From: Planctomycetota bacterium | GTDB lineage: Bacteria; Planctomycetota; UBA1135; GCA-002686595 | DNA length: 33,032 nt | Direction: 5' to 3' | Assembly (NCBI GenBank): GCA_027083445.1 | Contig: JALWOP010000477.1 | Span: forward strand, 1 to 33,032 | Shown here: positions 24,848 through 33,032 of the stretch, piece after piece | Numbering within the stretch: position 1 is the stretch's first letter | Layout: the number at the start of each line of letters is the position of its first letter | The notes under the pieces: generated by a model | Seen by the model: only the letters and a program-made list of their open reading frames with translations | The model's database searches: none | Told to the model about the DNA's origin: nothing | Position numbers and translations under genes: made by a program

Positions 24848-26575
24848 TCAATCCTGGATGAGGATGACCGGCACCATGGGAGGAAACTGGCCATCGGGCA
24901 AGTTCAGGGTACTGGGTTGCGGGCAAGAATAGCCGGCGAGCTCAGCCACTACGGTATAGGTGTGCTCGTCCTCCGGTACGCCCGTGATCGTCGTTGAACC
25001 GGTCTCGTCTGAGATCCCCTGCGCGATGACCTCGCCGCTTTGGGGATCGAGCAGCGAGACCTTCGCTCCGGATGCCGGCTCGATCGTCGTCCCCTCGGAG
25101 TCGGACTTGAACGCGTATACGATTGCGAACGGCAGCGCATAGAGCTTGATGTCGACCTGGACCCCTTTCCCCGGCGTCAACTCCGTAATGCCCGCCCCGT
25201 CGGCCTGGTAGAGGGTCTTCCCGGAGACCGACTCCCCAAGCCCCGTGATGCGATAGCTTCCCGCCGCCACGCCCGTAAAGGAATAGGTACCCGTGGCTGG
25301 ATCGAGTTCATAACGGCGGTAGATCTCACCTGTATCCGGGTGGGAAAGACATATGTCCGCACTCTTGATGGTCTCTCCCTGTGCAGTGACCGTACCGCGG
25401 ACCGTGCAGTTGCCCTTCGCATACTTCGATGGGGTGTACCCACTGGATACCCGTTGGTGCGTCAGGTGCACTACCGTTTCCTGCCCGGCCGTGATGCTCG
25501 CAGTCTTGCTGGTAATGCCAAAGGGCCTCCTCCACGTGATACGGTAGGTTCCAGGGGTGAGGTCGAGTATCTCGAGCCCGGTCTTCGGAAGCGGACGCTC
25601 GATCAAGGCGGGGGAGTAGACCCCCGCGCCGAGGGAACTCGATAGATCCACCACCAGCACATAGGTTCCCCAACCGGCCGCCGGGCCGTCGGGGGTGGCG
25701 CTGCTCTCGATCCGCAGGGTTCCACTCGCACCATCCCCGATCCGAAGCTCCGTCACCCCTTCTTTCGCCAGGGGACTCACGCCCCAATGCAGGCCCGCAT
25801 GACCGTAGGCCCAGGGTGCGTGGGCACCAGTCTGATCCTCCGCGATCCAACTCGTCGAGGCTCCTCGACGAGCCTCGCCCCAGGAGCGCTCGACAGGATC
25901 CCAGACCTTCACGCTGGTACAGGTGATCGGGTGTCCGGTGCTGCTCGACAACGGCTGAATGGTGCTGTCGAAATGGGTCGTGGAGACGGTCCGAATGTAT
26001 GCGGGATTGTCCCGCGTATACCTGTCGTACCTATCCACCTTCCATTCGATATCGCAGATGAAGGGAGAGCGGGCCCTGAGGATGAACTCGTCCTTCGCAA
26101 TGGCAACCATGAAGAGCCCCGTCCCATCGGCGACGGCGACTCTCCTGCCGAGTTGCCGTTCGATCACTGCACCGGAAGTCGTAGGGCCGGCGAGCCGCCC
26201 CCAATAGGTGTACACGCTCTTCGGCACCAGACAAACCTCGAGCCGATCGCCCGTGCCCAGGTAACTCACCAGATAGGAACCGAAACCTGGAGCAGCTACG
26301 TTGAGGATCCGCCTGCGGACCGTATCGAAGCGGAACTCGACGACGCCCTGGGCATTGGTCGTCGCGGAGACCGCATTCAGAACGCCATCGCCATCGGGAT
26401 CCCCTTCGTCAGCTACGCAAACCCAGGCACCCGCAACCGGATCCCCCGTTTCCTGGTTGAGCACGGTGAGGCTGAGGGTGTCCCTGCTCGTCGTAGTCGG
26501 GCGGCAGAGCGCGGCCGAGGCGGCTACGACCGCAAGCACGCCAACGATCGTGTAGAGAAACCTTTGGTTCTTCAT
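24848..26575 (-). CDS. Secreted protein with carboxypeptidase-regulatory-like beta domains
   Basis: A 575-residue protein with an N-terminal membrane/signal segment (FLYTIVGVLAVVAASAALC). The ATG at 26575 is supported by that segment and by AGGAG about 10 bp upstream. Residues 33-95 are a beta-sandwich of the carboxypeptidase-regulatory or Cna-B type (LSLTVLNQETGDPVAGAWV) carrying DPDGDGVLN, a calcium-binding thrombospondin-3-like loop. The middle, about 100-390, is unrecognised. Two more such domains follow: residues 400-460 (CTVRGTVTAQGETIKSADI, YSFTGVAAGSYRITGLG) and about 480-560 (TTIEPASGAKVSLLDPQSG, STTITGVPEDEHTYTVVAE). These modules bind carbohydrate or act as stalks in surface proteins. 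It is the first gene of a likely pair with the unknown secreted protein downstream. Confidence 0.8.
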   Translation of the reverse strand: MKNQRFLYTIVGVLAVVAASAALCRPTTTSRDTLSLTVLNQETGDPVAGAWVCVADEGDPDGDGVLNAVSATTNAQGVVEFRFDTVRRRILNVAAPGFGSYLVSYLGTGDRLEVCLVPKSVYTYWGRLAGPTTSGAVIERQLGRRVAVADGTGLFMVAIAKDEFILRARSPFICDIEWKVDRYDRYTRDNPAYIRTVSTTHFDSTIQPLSSSTGHPITCTSVKVWDPVERSWGEARRGASTSWIAEDQTGAHAPWAYGHAGLHWGVSPLAKEGVTELRIGDGASGTLRIESSATPDGPAAGWGTYVLVVDLSSSLGAGVYSPALIERPLPKTGLEILDLTPGTYRITWRRPFGITSKTASITAGQETVVHLTHQRVSSGYTPSKYAKGNCTVRGTVTAQGETIKSADICLSHPDTGEIYRRYELDPATGTYSFTGVAAGSYRITGLGESVSGKTLYQADGAGITELTPGKGVQVDIKLYALPFAIVYAFKSDSEGTTIEPASGAKVSLLDPQSGEVIAQGISDETGSTTITGVPEDEHTYTVVAELAGYSCPQPSTLNLPDGQFPPMVPVILIQD

Positions 26576-26879
26576 CTCTCCAAGCTCCTGCAAGACGAAA
26601 CCGTGGGGGGCACTACCCTGCCCCCTCCTCCGGAATCCTGTCAAGGAGCACTCTCTCCGCTTCCCGGTTGGAGAGCATCCAGGGCGCTGTGGTAGTACCT
26701 GGATCGTGTCGGGATCTTCCCGGATACCACGGCGCCTCCTCGAGAAGACGCGCTGGAGAGGAGGCAGGAGGCCCGGGCCACTGCGGGACATTCTCGCGGG
26801 AGACCTGCGAGGGTCCGCCGGCGAGGGTGAAGAAGGCGCGCGGCTGCGCGTAGTGACTCAGGTACCCATGGAGCACCTC
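26576..26879. other. Divergent intergenic region
   Basis: A 304-bp gap between the minus-strand secreted gene and the small plus-strand gene. It holds a weak 6-bp inverted repeat (CTCTCC at 26653-26658, GGAGAG at 26670-26675). I see no clear promoter hexamers. Open frames run through it but lack starts or recognisable protein features. Confidence 0.4.
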
Positions 26880-27068
26880 ATGCGCTACGCCGTCATCGGC
26901 CTCTTCTATTGGCTGGCCGGAGTCCTGATCTTCGGATCACCGGGGGAGCTGGCGGCGGTTCCCCGGCGGGTCCGCTGGCGCGCCCACGCCACGGCCTGCC
27001 TGGCGACGGTCATCGCCTGGCCCCTGGCCCTCCTCTGCGACCTGGCCTCCTACCGGCGCCGCGGGTGA
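26880..27068 (+). CDS. Small two-helix membrane protein
   Basis: A 62-residue protein beginning MRYAVIGLFYWLAGVLIFG. GGAG with six-base spacing precedes the ATG at 26880, which makes it better than the ATG at 26868. Residues 3-19 and about 39-57 are hydrophobic helices joined by a basic loop (AAVPRRVRWRAHA), and the end is basic (SYRRRG). By the positive-inside rule the loop faces the cytoplasm. Third codon positions are nearly all G or C, which supports a real gene. It belongs to no family I know and converges on the M16 peptidase gene 22 bp away. Confidence 0.6.
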   Translation: MRYAVIGLFYWLAGVLIFGSPGELAAVPRRVRWRAHATACLATVIAWPLALLCDLASYRRRG

Positions 27069-27090
27069 CCGCGACCCCACCCAACCGGGG

Positions 27091-28479
27091 TCAGCGGCCG
27101 GGCTCGAGCAGAAGGCTCGAACGGCGGCCGGGTACCAAAGACTCCTTCGCGATGGCGCGAACGGAGTCGGGATCCAGGGCCTGGCAGACCCCCGCCAAGT
27201 CGGTCAACGCGATGCCGGTACGGGCCTCGAGCGAGAAGAGGCCGAGGGCGACCTGGCCCTCGACGAGATCTGCTGCGGGAGAGGAGCCGAATCGCCTGCG
27301 CAGGGCGGAAAAGTTCGGCGTGACGGCACTCTGCATGCCCATCTGCATGATGCTCATGGAGAGGGGCATGCGCCCCTTTCCATCCTCTGCGCAGTGCGCG
27401 AGAAGGTCGGCGAGCACTTCCCGCAGGCCGTCGATGTCCGTCCCAGAGTCGACACTCACCGAAAGCAACAAGACCCTTCCATCCGCCGTCTCGATCTCCG
27501 ACCCGGCGGTGGCTCGGCCCCCCGCCAAGAGCGGTTCCTTCGAGGCAGAGAGCGAGGCAGCCACCCGCTCGGCGATGATCTCCGCAGCCAGACGCTCCTC
27601 GGGGCTACGAGCAGGCAGCGCATACCACTCCAGGTAGTGCCAAGCATCGAGATCCCAGGTCGCGCAAGCGTCTCCAAAGTCGAAGAGCCGGCTCGCCTCG
27701 CAGACCGTCTTCCCCCTTCCGCCCCCCTCCTTCCCCACTCCTGAATCCTCCGAGAGCGCGAACTCCTCCTCCAGGGCCCCACGCAGCTCCTCGGGCTCGA
27801 CCGGTCCCGCCGCGATGAAGGTGATCCCCGGACCGATGTGGACCCGCTCTCCCACATATGCGGCCAGGGCATCCACCTCGGCCCCCGCCACGTCCCCATG
27901 CACCGCGGCGTGCTCGCGCCCACAGCGGACGATCTGATTCCAGGCTGCGACGGCCCACTTACCCGTGGCCCCTCTCTCGAGGGTGATCTCCTCCTCGGAG
28001 GCGATGTTCGACTTCTCCCGTTCCAGCACCTCGGCGTCGAATTCACGGGTGCTCAGCCAGCGCACATGTCGCGCGAGCGCGCTTCGCCACTGATCCGGCT
28101 CGGCATAGGTGTCGAGCCGCAGACTCGAAGCCATCGTCTCACCGTTCAACGTAACGCCACCCGAAGAAAACCCCTCGGGGTCGTTGGAACGGATCAGCAT
28201 GTGCTCGACCAGATGGGACCACTGAGCCTGCCCAGGCCCATCCGAGGCAAGCCCCAGGGGCACAAAGGAGAAGATCGACTCCCTTGGTGCAGCGGCGGAA
28301 TGCAACACGAAAAGGCGCACTCCGCTCGCCAGTTCGAAACGCTCGAAGAGGCCTCGGGAGACGGCGTCGACATCGGCTGCGTGGAACGACAGGGACAGTG
28401 CGGCTACGAGAAAAAGCATGGCAGTCGGATTCGCGGTCAGGAGTCGGGATCGGGGTCGCCCATCCCTACCCGGCGTCAA
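27091..28479 (-). CDS. Exported M16-family zinc peptidase
   Basis: A 462-residue protein of the M16 (pitrilysin/processing-peptidase) family. The inverted zinc motif HLVEH is at residues 89-93, and a Glu cluster 69-71 residues later (NIASEEE) supplies the third ligand, so the site looks intact. Upstream strands (ERFELASGVRLFVLH) and the substrate-channel segment (GVTLNGETMASSLRLDTYA) match the family. The length fits one N-domain plus its C-terminal partner domain. A hydrophobic export segment (MLFLVAALSLSFHAA) lies at residues 21-35. The start is a TTG at 28479, placed because GGAGG lies 4 bp upstream; the ATG at 28419, which starts exactly at the export segment, lacks a ribosome binding site and is the alternative. 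It follows the GT-C gene by 60 bp and is probably cotranscribed. It likely degrades peptides in the periplasm. Confidence 0.87.
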   Translation of the reverse strand: MTPGRDGRPRSRLLTANPTAMLFLVAALSLSFHAADVDAVSRGLFERFELASGVRLFVLHSAAAPRESIFSFVPLGLASDGPGQAQWSHLVEHMLIRSNDPEGFSSGGVTLNGETMASSLRLDTYAEPDQWRSALARHVRWLSTREFDAEVLEREKSNIASEEEITLERGATGKWAVAAWNQIVRCGREHAAVHGDVAGAEVDALAAYVGERVHIGPGITFIAAGPVEPEELRGALEEEFALSEDSGVGKEGGGRGKTVCEASRLFDFGDACATWDLDAWHYLEWYALPARSPEERLAAEIIAERVAASLSASKEPLLAGGRATAGSEIETADGRVLLLSVSVDSGTDIDGLREVLADLLAHCAEDGKGRMPLSMSIMQMGMQSAVTPNFSALRRRFGSSPAADLVEGQVALGLFSLEARTGIALTDLAGVCQALDPDSVRAIAKESLVPGRRSSLLLEPGR

Positions 28480-28539
28480 GAATCCTCCGATTCGCCGCGG
28501 AATCCTCGGAAAATGCTCCGAACGCTCACGCCGGCGCCT

Positions 28540-30021
28540 TCACTCCAGCCTGCGCGCCCCCCGGGGCAGGGCCGCGCCCCGGCGGATCCAGAGGCGCAGG
28601 GGTTCATCGCCCGCAATGGGAAGCTCGATGGGAAGGTAGTCCCGCTGGAAATCGGGGTGGCGGTAGAGGCTACGTTCCCAAGGGTTGATCTCGATCCGAC
28701 CGCCCACCAGCACGGCATTGCCCAGGAGAATGAGATCGGGTCGCTGCTGCAAGACCCAACGCGCGTCGAAGCGGTGGTGGCCCTTGACCGAGACGCCGTC
28801 GACATCGGGGGCGACATCGCGTATGTGGGGTCCGGTGAGACCCAGGAGATCGATCACCCTGAGCCGTGAATACCAACCGATGGCGCCGACCGGGGAGGTT
28901 GCCAGGCTCGTTCCCGGCTCGCAGGCATCCCCCAGAGCCCGGCCTACCCGCGCCCAACGCTCTTCGAAAGCTCGGTGATCGAGGAAACGAAAACGCCGCG
29001 CCTCCTGCACCACCAGAGGATGCCGTTGGGCAAGGGTGTCGCTCCAGGGGACTTGGACCCACTGCACTCCGATTCCGAGCAAGACCCCCGCCGGCAGGGC
29101 CAAACGCGGGGCGAGGCGCTCCAAGCCGCCCGCCGCACAGAGCACCGCGATGGGCAGCACCGGCACGTGGAAACGGGCCAGGGCCATGAAGTCTCCCCCG
29201 ACGTGCACGACGTAGAGGGTGTGCAAGAGGACCCCGATCCCCGCCGCCCGCAAGGGGCGTGGAGCGGCGGGAGCCAGGAGGGCCAAAAGCCCCATCCCCG
29301 AAGTCAACGTCGCCACCCCGAGGTAGCGCAGTCCATAGGCCCAATCCACGGGCCATGGCAGCTTCTTCACATACCAACCATTGGGCAGGAGGTCGCCGTA
29401 GACCCTCCAGCGATAGGCGGTCCAACCGACCAGGGCGAGCAGGGGCAGGAGGGATGGCAGGCGTCGGCGCTCGCCCAGGGCGAAGACCAGGAGAAAGAGC
29501 GCCGACTCCTGGCGCAGGAGACAGGCGAGCGCCAACCAGATCGCGGCGGCCAGGGGCGCACGCTCCTGCCGGCGGGCCCGACTCCAGGAGCGCAGCCACA
29601 GGGCGAGCAGGGCCGCGAGCAGGGTCGTGCCGAGGCCCGTCACCGCGTGCCAAGCCATCGGCGGCAGGAACGCCACCAAGAGTCCCGGTGAGAAAAGCCC
29701 CCTACCTCCGCGCACCCTCCAGGTATCGTCCACCGCCCAGACGGCGACCGCCGCCGCCAGAATCCCCACCACGCGGGAGAAGAGCGTCGGCTCGATCCCC
29801 AGGCGTAAAGCCGCGCCCACCAGGAAAACCCACAGAGGATTCGAATACCCCTCGACCCACTGACCCGGGTTGAAGACCAGCCCCCGACCGCTGATCCAGT
29901 GGGATGCGTAGCGGTAGCAGATGAAATCGTCGTCGAAGGGGCCAGCCCCCCACCAACAGAGCGCGTGGAGGAGCATGACCAGCGCGGGCAGGAGGGCTGC
30001 GGGACGGCGCAGGGGGCGCAT
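28540..30021 (-). CDS. GT-C fold integral-membrane glycosyltransferase
   Basis: A 493-residue polytopic membrane protein. The first periplasmic loop has FDDDFICYRYASHW (Asp30-32), then GRGLVFNPG and VEGYSNPLW. This set is typical of GT-C enzymes of the AftB/ArnT-like type that use polyprenyl-phosphate sugars; the Asp cluster binds metal and is catalytic. About nine or ten hydrophobic helices follow (for example LLAALLALWL, LPSLLPLLALVGW, LGVATLTSGMGLLALL, LALPAGVLLGIGV). The last 140 residues are a soluble periplasmic domain. It probably adds a sugar to an envelope glycan, lipid or protein outside the inner membrane. The ATG at 30021 is set by the fold; no strong ribosome binding site is present. 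It is divergent from the sigma-factor gene, 96 bp away. Confidence 0.87.
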   Translation of the reverse strand: MRPLRRPAALLPALVMLLHALCWWGAGPFDDDFICYRYASHWISGRGLVFNPGQWVEGYSNPLWVFLVGAALRLGIEPTLFSRVVGILAAAVAVWAVDDTWRVRGGRGLFSPGLLVAFLPPMAWHAVTGLGTTLLAALLALWLRSWSRARRQERAPLAAAIWLALACLLRQESALFLLVFALGERRRLPSLLPLLALVGWTAYRWRVYGDLLPNGWYVKKLPWPVDWAYGLRYLGVATLTSGMGLLALLAPAAPRPLRAAGIGVLLHTLYVVHVGGDFMALARFHVPVLPIAVLCAAGGLERLAPRLALPAGVLLGIGVQWVQVPWSDTLAQRHPLVVQEARRFRFLDHRAFEERWARVGRALGDACEPGTSLATSPVGAIGWYSRLRVIDLLGLTGPHIRDVAPDVDGVSVKGHHRFDARWVLQQRPDLILLGNAVLVGGRIEINPWERSLYRHPDFQRDYLPIELPIAGDEPLRLWIRRGAALPRGARRLE

Positions 30022-30117
30022 GGGCGGCAAGCATACGCAGGAGAGCCCCCAAGACCGCGCCGGGCTCCTTTTTCCCGATTCGATGCCGCGCTCAGGCCGG
30101 CGAGGGAGAATGGAAGC
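30022..30117. promoter_or_regulatory. Divergent promoter gap
   Basis: This 96-bp spacer must drive the GT-C gene leftward and the sigma-factor gene rightward. A CTTTTT tract lies at 30068-30073. AGGGAG at 30103-30108 is the ribosome binding site for the GTG at 30118. No certain promoter hexamers are visible. Confidence 0.35.
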
Positions 30118-32127
30118 GTGAAGGATCGAATCCTCGACCACCTCTTCCTCCGCTACCGAAGGCACAACGACGCCCGGGCCCTGGCTGCGCTCTTCGATGC
30201 CACGGCCCGGGATTTCTGCGCTGTCGCTTGCCATCTGGTTGGCGATCCCGTCATCGCGGAGGATGTCGTTCAGGAGACCTTCCTGGCCGCCATGCGAGGA
30301 GCGGCCCGCTGGGATGAGAAGCGAGCGGTGCGGGCCTGGCTGCACGGCATCCTGGCCAGGGAGGCCGCCAAGGCGCGCCGCACCGCCGCCCGCTCCGGGG
30401 AGGCACGGCGATTGGCCGCCCGGGGTGAAGTCCTGGGTTCGGTACGGACCGCTGCCGACCCCGCCCTCTCCCTGGAACGGCAGGAGGTGCCCGCCCAGGT
30501 GGAGCGAGCGCTCGACCAACTCCCCCGCCGTTACCGCGAAGTCCTCTCTCCCTTGATTCAGGAGGGCCGCAGTCCCACCCAAATCGCCGCCGAACTGGGC
30601 CGCTCACCCGGTACGGTGCGCAGCCAGATCCATCGCGGACTCGAACGTCTCCGCAGTTCGCTGCCCGCCGGCCTCGTCCCCCCCTCCATGGCGGCCCTCC
30701 TTCCGGGAGGCATCTCCGCCAGCGGTCTCGCCGCCCTTCGCGAAGGGCTTCTGCGCCGCGCGGGTCTTGCAACGCCTACGGGCGGTGCCATCCGGCGAGT
30801 CGCCCTGGAGGCCAGGCTCACCGCAGCCCTCGCCTCGAAGGGCGCCCTGGCCGCCGGCGCCCTGGCGCTCACCGGAGGCTTCCTGGCCCTGCTGCCAACG
30901 AACGACGAGCAGGCCGATCGATCGGCCCTGGGTGCCGCTCATCCCCCTCTCGCTCCCCCGCTGGGAGGCGATCGAGACGGCCTAGCCTCCCAGTTGCAGG
31001 GGCCCGGCCCGGGACGACAGACAGCGATCACTCCCGCCGACGCACCGGAGCCGTCAGCAGAACCGGAGGCCGACCCACTCGCCGCCTGGCTGGCGCGCTT
31101 CAACGAGGCGCCAAGCGATTGGCGCCACGGCTGGAAGGTAGCCGCCGAGATCGCCCAGCTCCCCCCGGACGAGGCGCTGGCAGTGATGAGCGGTGTCTGG
31201 CCCTACCTCACCGTTCCGGTCAAGGAGCAGGTTCTAAAACCCTTCGTCTTCGGCCAGGGACACCCCCAGGCCCTGCGCCTGCTGCACCTCGCCGCCGACG
31301 ATCCCGCTCCTTCGGTACAGGAGCGCGCCTTCATCTACCTCCAGGACTACGCTTTCCGCGACTTCAGGGGCGACCCCGCCGCGTACCGTGCCTGGTACGA
31401 ACGCTGGAAGGATCGGCCCCTGGCGGTGACGCTCGAGGAAAACGCCCGCGCCTTCGGGAAGGAGCTCGCCACCCTCTCGCCGGCCGAGCTCGCCCGGCGT
31501 CTGACTCCCCTCGCGATGGTCGATCTCCGCAAGGGCACTCCCTTCGGCCTCGATCTCGCCCAACGGATCCGGGACGCGGGGGCTTTGGAAGCGATCGAAG
31601 GGGCACTCGACGGCAAGAACTTCCAGGCACTGCAACTCGCCCTGCGCTTCAGCAAGAGGCTCGCAGTGGGCGAGGCCTGGCTGCGCGCCCATGTCGTGCC
31701 CCGGATCGAGGATCCGGACGGGGTCGATCCGAGGTGGCTCGGAGAGTATTGCGACGCCCTCGGGAGACCGGATTGCACCTGGGCCGAACCCTACCTGCTC
31801 GGCTTTCTCGAGCGCTTCATCGCGCCCTCCTCTTCCTCCGCCGGAGCTCCCCCGGTCAGCGCCATCTTCGCGGCCGGTGCACTCGCCGACATGGCAGACC
31901 CCAAGGTCATCCCGGCGCTGATTGAACTTCTCGCCCGCGACTCCTCCGGGCGCTTGAACTACCCCATCGGTCAATTCGCCCTCGAGCGTTTGACCGGGGT
32001 CGAGTGGAACGAGGATCGGAGCGTTCCATGGTGGCGCGCGTGGTGGGATTCGCACCGCGAGGAACTGCTCGCCAAGAAGCCCACCGAGCCCGACGATCCG
32101 ACCCGAAGCCGAGAATCGAACCGATGA
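30118..32127 (+). CDS. ECF sigma factor fused to a TM helix and helical-repeat domain
   Basis: A 669-residue fusion. The GTG at 30118 is chosen because AGGGAG precedes it and VKDRILDHLF starts the sigma domain. Residues 10-80 are sigma region 2 (GDPVIAEDVVQETFLAAM, then RAWLHGILA). Residues 125-180 are region 4 with a helix-turn-helix (SPTQIAAELGRSPGTVRSQIHRGLERLR). Residues 236-259 are one hydrophobic helix (GALAAGALALTGGFLALLP). A Pro-rich linker follows to about 318. The remaining 350 residues are helical and end in HEAT-like units (GAPPVSAIFAAGALADMADP, KVIPALIELLARDSSG). The sigma domain would be cytoplasmic and the C-terminal domain periplasmic, so signal sensing and promoter selection are joined in one chain. 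No anti-sigma gene lies next to it. Such C-terminal extensions are known among Planctomycetes ECF groups. It is coupled to the next gene by an ATGA overlap. Confidence 0.9.
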   Translation: MKDRILDHLFLRYRRHNDARALAALFDATARDFCAVACHLVGDPVIAEDVVQETFLAAMRGAARWDEKRAVRAWLHGILAREAAKARRTAARSGEARRLAARGEVLGSVRTAADPALSLERQEVPAQVERALDQLPRRYREVLSPLIQEGRSPTQIAAELGRSPGTVRSQIHRGLERLRSSLPAGLVPPSMAALLPGGISASGLAALREGLLRRAGLATPTGGAIRRVALEARLTAALASKGALAAGALALTGGFLALLPTNDEQADRSALGAAHPPLAPPLGGDRDGLASQLQGPGPGRQTAITPADAPEPSAEPEADPLAAWLARFNEAPSDWRHGWKVAAEIAQLPPDEALAVMSGVWPYLTVPVKEQVLKPFVFGQGHPQALRLLHLAADDPAPSVQERAFIYLQDYAFRDFRGDPAAYRAWYERWKDRPLAVTLEENARAFGKELATLSPAELARRLTPLAMVDLRKGTPFGLDLAQRIRDAGALEAIEGALDGKNFQALQLALRFSKRLAVGEAWLRAHVVPRIEDPDGVDPRWLGEYCDALGRPDCTWAEPYLLGFLERFIAPSSSSAGAPPVSAIFAAGALADMADPKVIPALIELLARDSSGRLNYPIGQFALERLTGVEWNEDRSVPWWRAWWDSHREELLAKKPTEPDDPTRSRESNR

Positions 32128-32906
32128 ACGCCGTCCCCAAGATCCTGCTCACCGCGCTGCTCACATCCATCGCCGCTTCCCAGGAGGAGGCAGCCGTCCC
32201 GCCGGTCATCCACGTCGGCGGCGATGCGCACAAGGCCTATATCCTGCACAGCCCCCCAGGGGAGACGCGCCCGCCCAAGGCGGGCTGGAAACTCCTGGTC
32301 GTAATGCCCGGCGGAGATGGCAGCGCCGACTTCGCCCCCTTCATGGGACGTATCCGGGCGAACACCCTGGACGAGCAGTGGCTGGTGGCCCAGCTCATCG
32401 CCCCCGTCTGGGATGCCAAGCAGGCGCAGCAGCTCGTCTGGCCGACCCGACGCAGCCCCTGGCCGGGGATGGAGTTCACCTGCGAAACGCTCTTTCACGA
32501 TGTGGTCGCGGATATCGCCAGGGAGCACGAGCTCGATCCCAAGTACCTCTTCACCCTGGCCTGGTCCTCGAGTGGAATGCTCGCCTACACCCTCGGCCTG
32601 GAAAAGGAGAGTCCCATCACGGGCACCTTCATCGCCATGTCGGTCTACAAACCCGATCTCTTGCCCAGTCGCAAGGCAGCCAAGGGGCGGCGCTTTTTCA
32701 TCCTCCATTCCCCGGGCGATTTCATCCCCATCGCCATGGCGGAAAAGGCGCGGGATGACTTGCAGAAGGCCAAGGCCGAGGTCCGTTTCGCCACCTATGA
32801 GGGCGGCCACGGCTGGCACGGAGATGTCTACGGCAATCTGCGCGGGGGCTTGGAATGGCTGGAGAGCCAGGCCCGCAAGGCCAAGGCCCCAAAGCGCAGC
32901 CGATGA
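32124..32906 (+). CDS. Secreted alpha/beta hydrolase (esterase-like)
   Basis: A 260-residue protein starting at the ATG that overlaps the sigma-factor stop by four bases. A signal peptide is visible (KILLTALLTSIAASQ). The alpha/beta-hydrolase elements are WKLLVVMPGGDGSADF near residue 55 (oxyanion loop), the nucleophile elbow WSSSG with Ser149 (the usual first Gly is Trp), HSPGDF with Asp199, and GGHGWHGD with the catalytic His at 229 or 232. This resembles phospholipase/carboxylesterase and poly-ester depolymerase types, which cleave esters outside the cytoplasm. Coupling to the sigma fusion suggests a shared envelope role or simple cotranscription. The substrate is unknown. Confidence 0.87.
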   Translation: MNAVPKILLTALLTSIAASQEEAAVPPVIHVGGDAHKAYILHSPPGETRPPKAGWKLLVVMPGGDGSADFAPFMGRIRANTLDEQWLVAQLIAPVWDAKQAQQLVWPTRRSPWPGMEFTCETLFHDVVADIAREHELDPKYLFTLAWSSSGMLAYTLGLEKESPITGTFIAMSVYKPDLLPSRKAAKGRRFFILHSPGDFIPIAMAEKARDDLQKAKAEVRFATYEGGHGWHGDVYGNLRGGLEWLESQARKAKAPKRSR

Positions 32907-32919
32907 ACGCCTTGGAAGC

Positions 32920-33032
32920 TCAAGGCCACAGGGACCAGGGCATCCAGCGGCCGAGGAAGTGGCGGGCGGCTCCATCGAGCCGGCCGTCACTCAGGACGTG
33001 GGGACCCAGCCCCAAACCGGCGCGACCAAAGA
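32920..33032 (-). CDS. C-terminal end of a gene running off the right edge
   Basis: The minus-strand frame is open from the window edge to a TGA at 32920-32922, encoding 36 residues that end ARHFLGRWMPWSLWP. Third codon positions are mostly G or C and the other two frames close with stops, so a real gene tail is likely. It converges on the hydrolase gene with a 13-bp gap. Too little is present to name it. Confidence 0.5.
   Translation of the reverse strand, partial: FGRAGLGLGPHVLSDGRLDGAARHFLGRWMPWSLWP

Noticed and set aside
25787..26695. 302-codon plus-strand frame
   Set aside because: It is antisense to the beta-domain protein at 24848-26575, whose signal peptide and repeats are clear.
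1..33032. tRNA, rRNA, CRISPR or insertion-sequence features
   Set aside because: I looked for cloverleaf-like arms, regularly spaced repeats, transposase motifs and terminal inverted repeats and found none that hold up by eye.

Overview
This is a GC-rich bacterial window that is almost entirely coding. Its gene content points to Planctomycetota or a close relative. The reasons are secreted and lipid-anchored sulfatases, DUF6807 and DUF1579 proteins, an ECF sigma factor carrying a long membrane-anchored C-terminal extension, and two unrelated secreted proteins ending in the same C-terminal domain. The phylum is inferred from this content; no rRNA or other phylogenetic marker is present. I see no tRNA, rRNA, CRISPR array, transposase or phage gene.

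Layout. Bases 1-4350 (minus strand) hold a truncated lipoprotein gene, then a Kelch-propeller protein and a glucose/sorbosone-dehydrogenase-like protein that form a two-gene operon. Upstream of that operon lies a decayed copy of the 5' end of the lipoprotein gene. Bases 4389-17036 (plus strand) hold a 2616-residue TPR/alpha-2-macroglobulin-type protein, a GT4 glycosyltransferase translationally coupled to a DUF6807 lipoprotein, and a secreted propeller-like protein. Bases 17137-20995 (minus) are a tight operon of a sulfatase-like hydrolase, a true sulfatase and an SGNH esterase. A tandem DUF1579 protein with a cysteine-rich tail (plus) converges on a metallophosphoesterase (minus). Two unknown secreted proteins (minus) follow at 23406-26575. 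The right end holds a small membrane protein, an M16 peptidase and a GT-C membrane glycosyltransferase. It also holds the sigma-factor fusion coupled to an alpha/beta hydrolase, and the tail of one more gene running off the edge.

How the genes fit together. Most products carry signal peptides, lipoboxes or membrane segments, so the window mainly serves the cell envelope and extracellular polymer breakdown. The sulfatase/SGNH operon would remove sulfate and acyl groups from polysaccharides. The macroglobulin protein would act on proteases or as an envelope scaffold. The glycosyltransferases would build surface glycans. The sigma-factor fusion would couple an envelope signal to transcription. 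These links are inferred from gene order and family membership.

Most notable are the macroglobulin protein with a duplicated TPR-MG unit and no thioester motif, the sigma-TM-helical-repeat fusion, the C-terminal domain shared by two proteins, the cysteine-repeat tail on the DUF1579 protein, and the duplicated gene remnant with an octamer repeat beside it.
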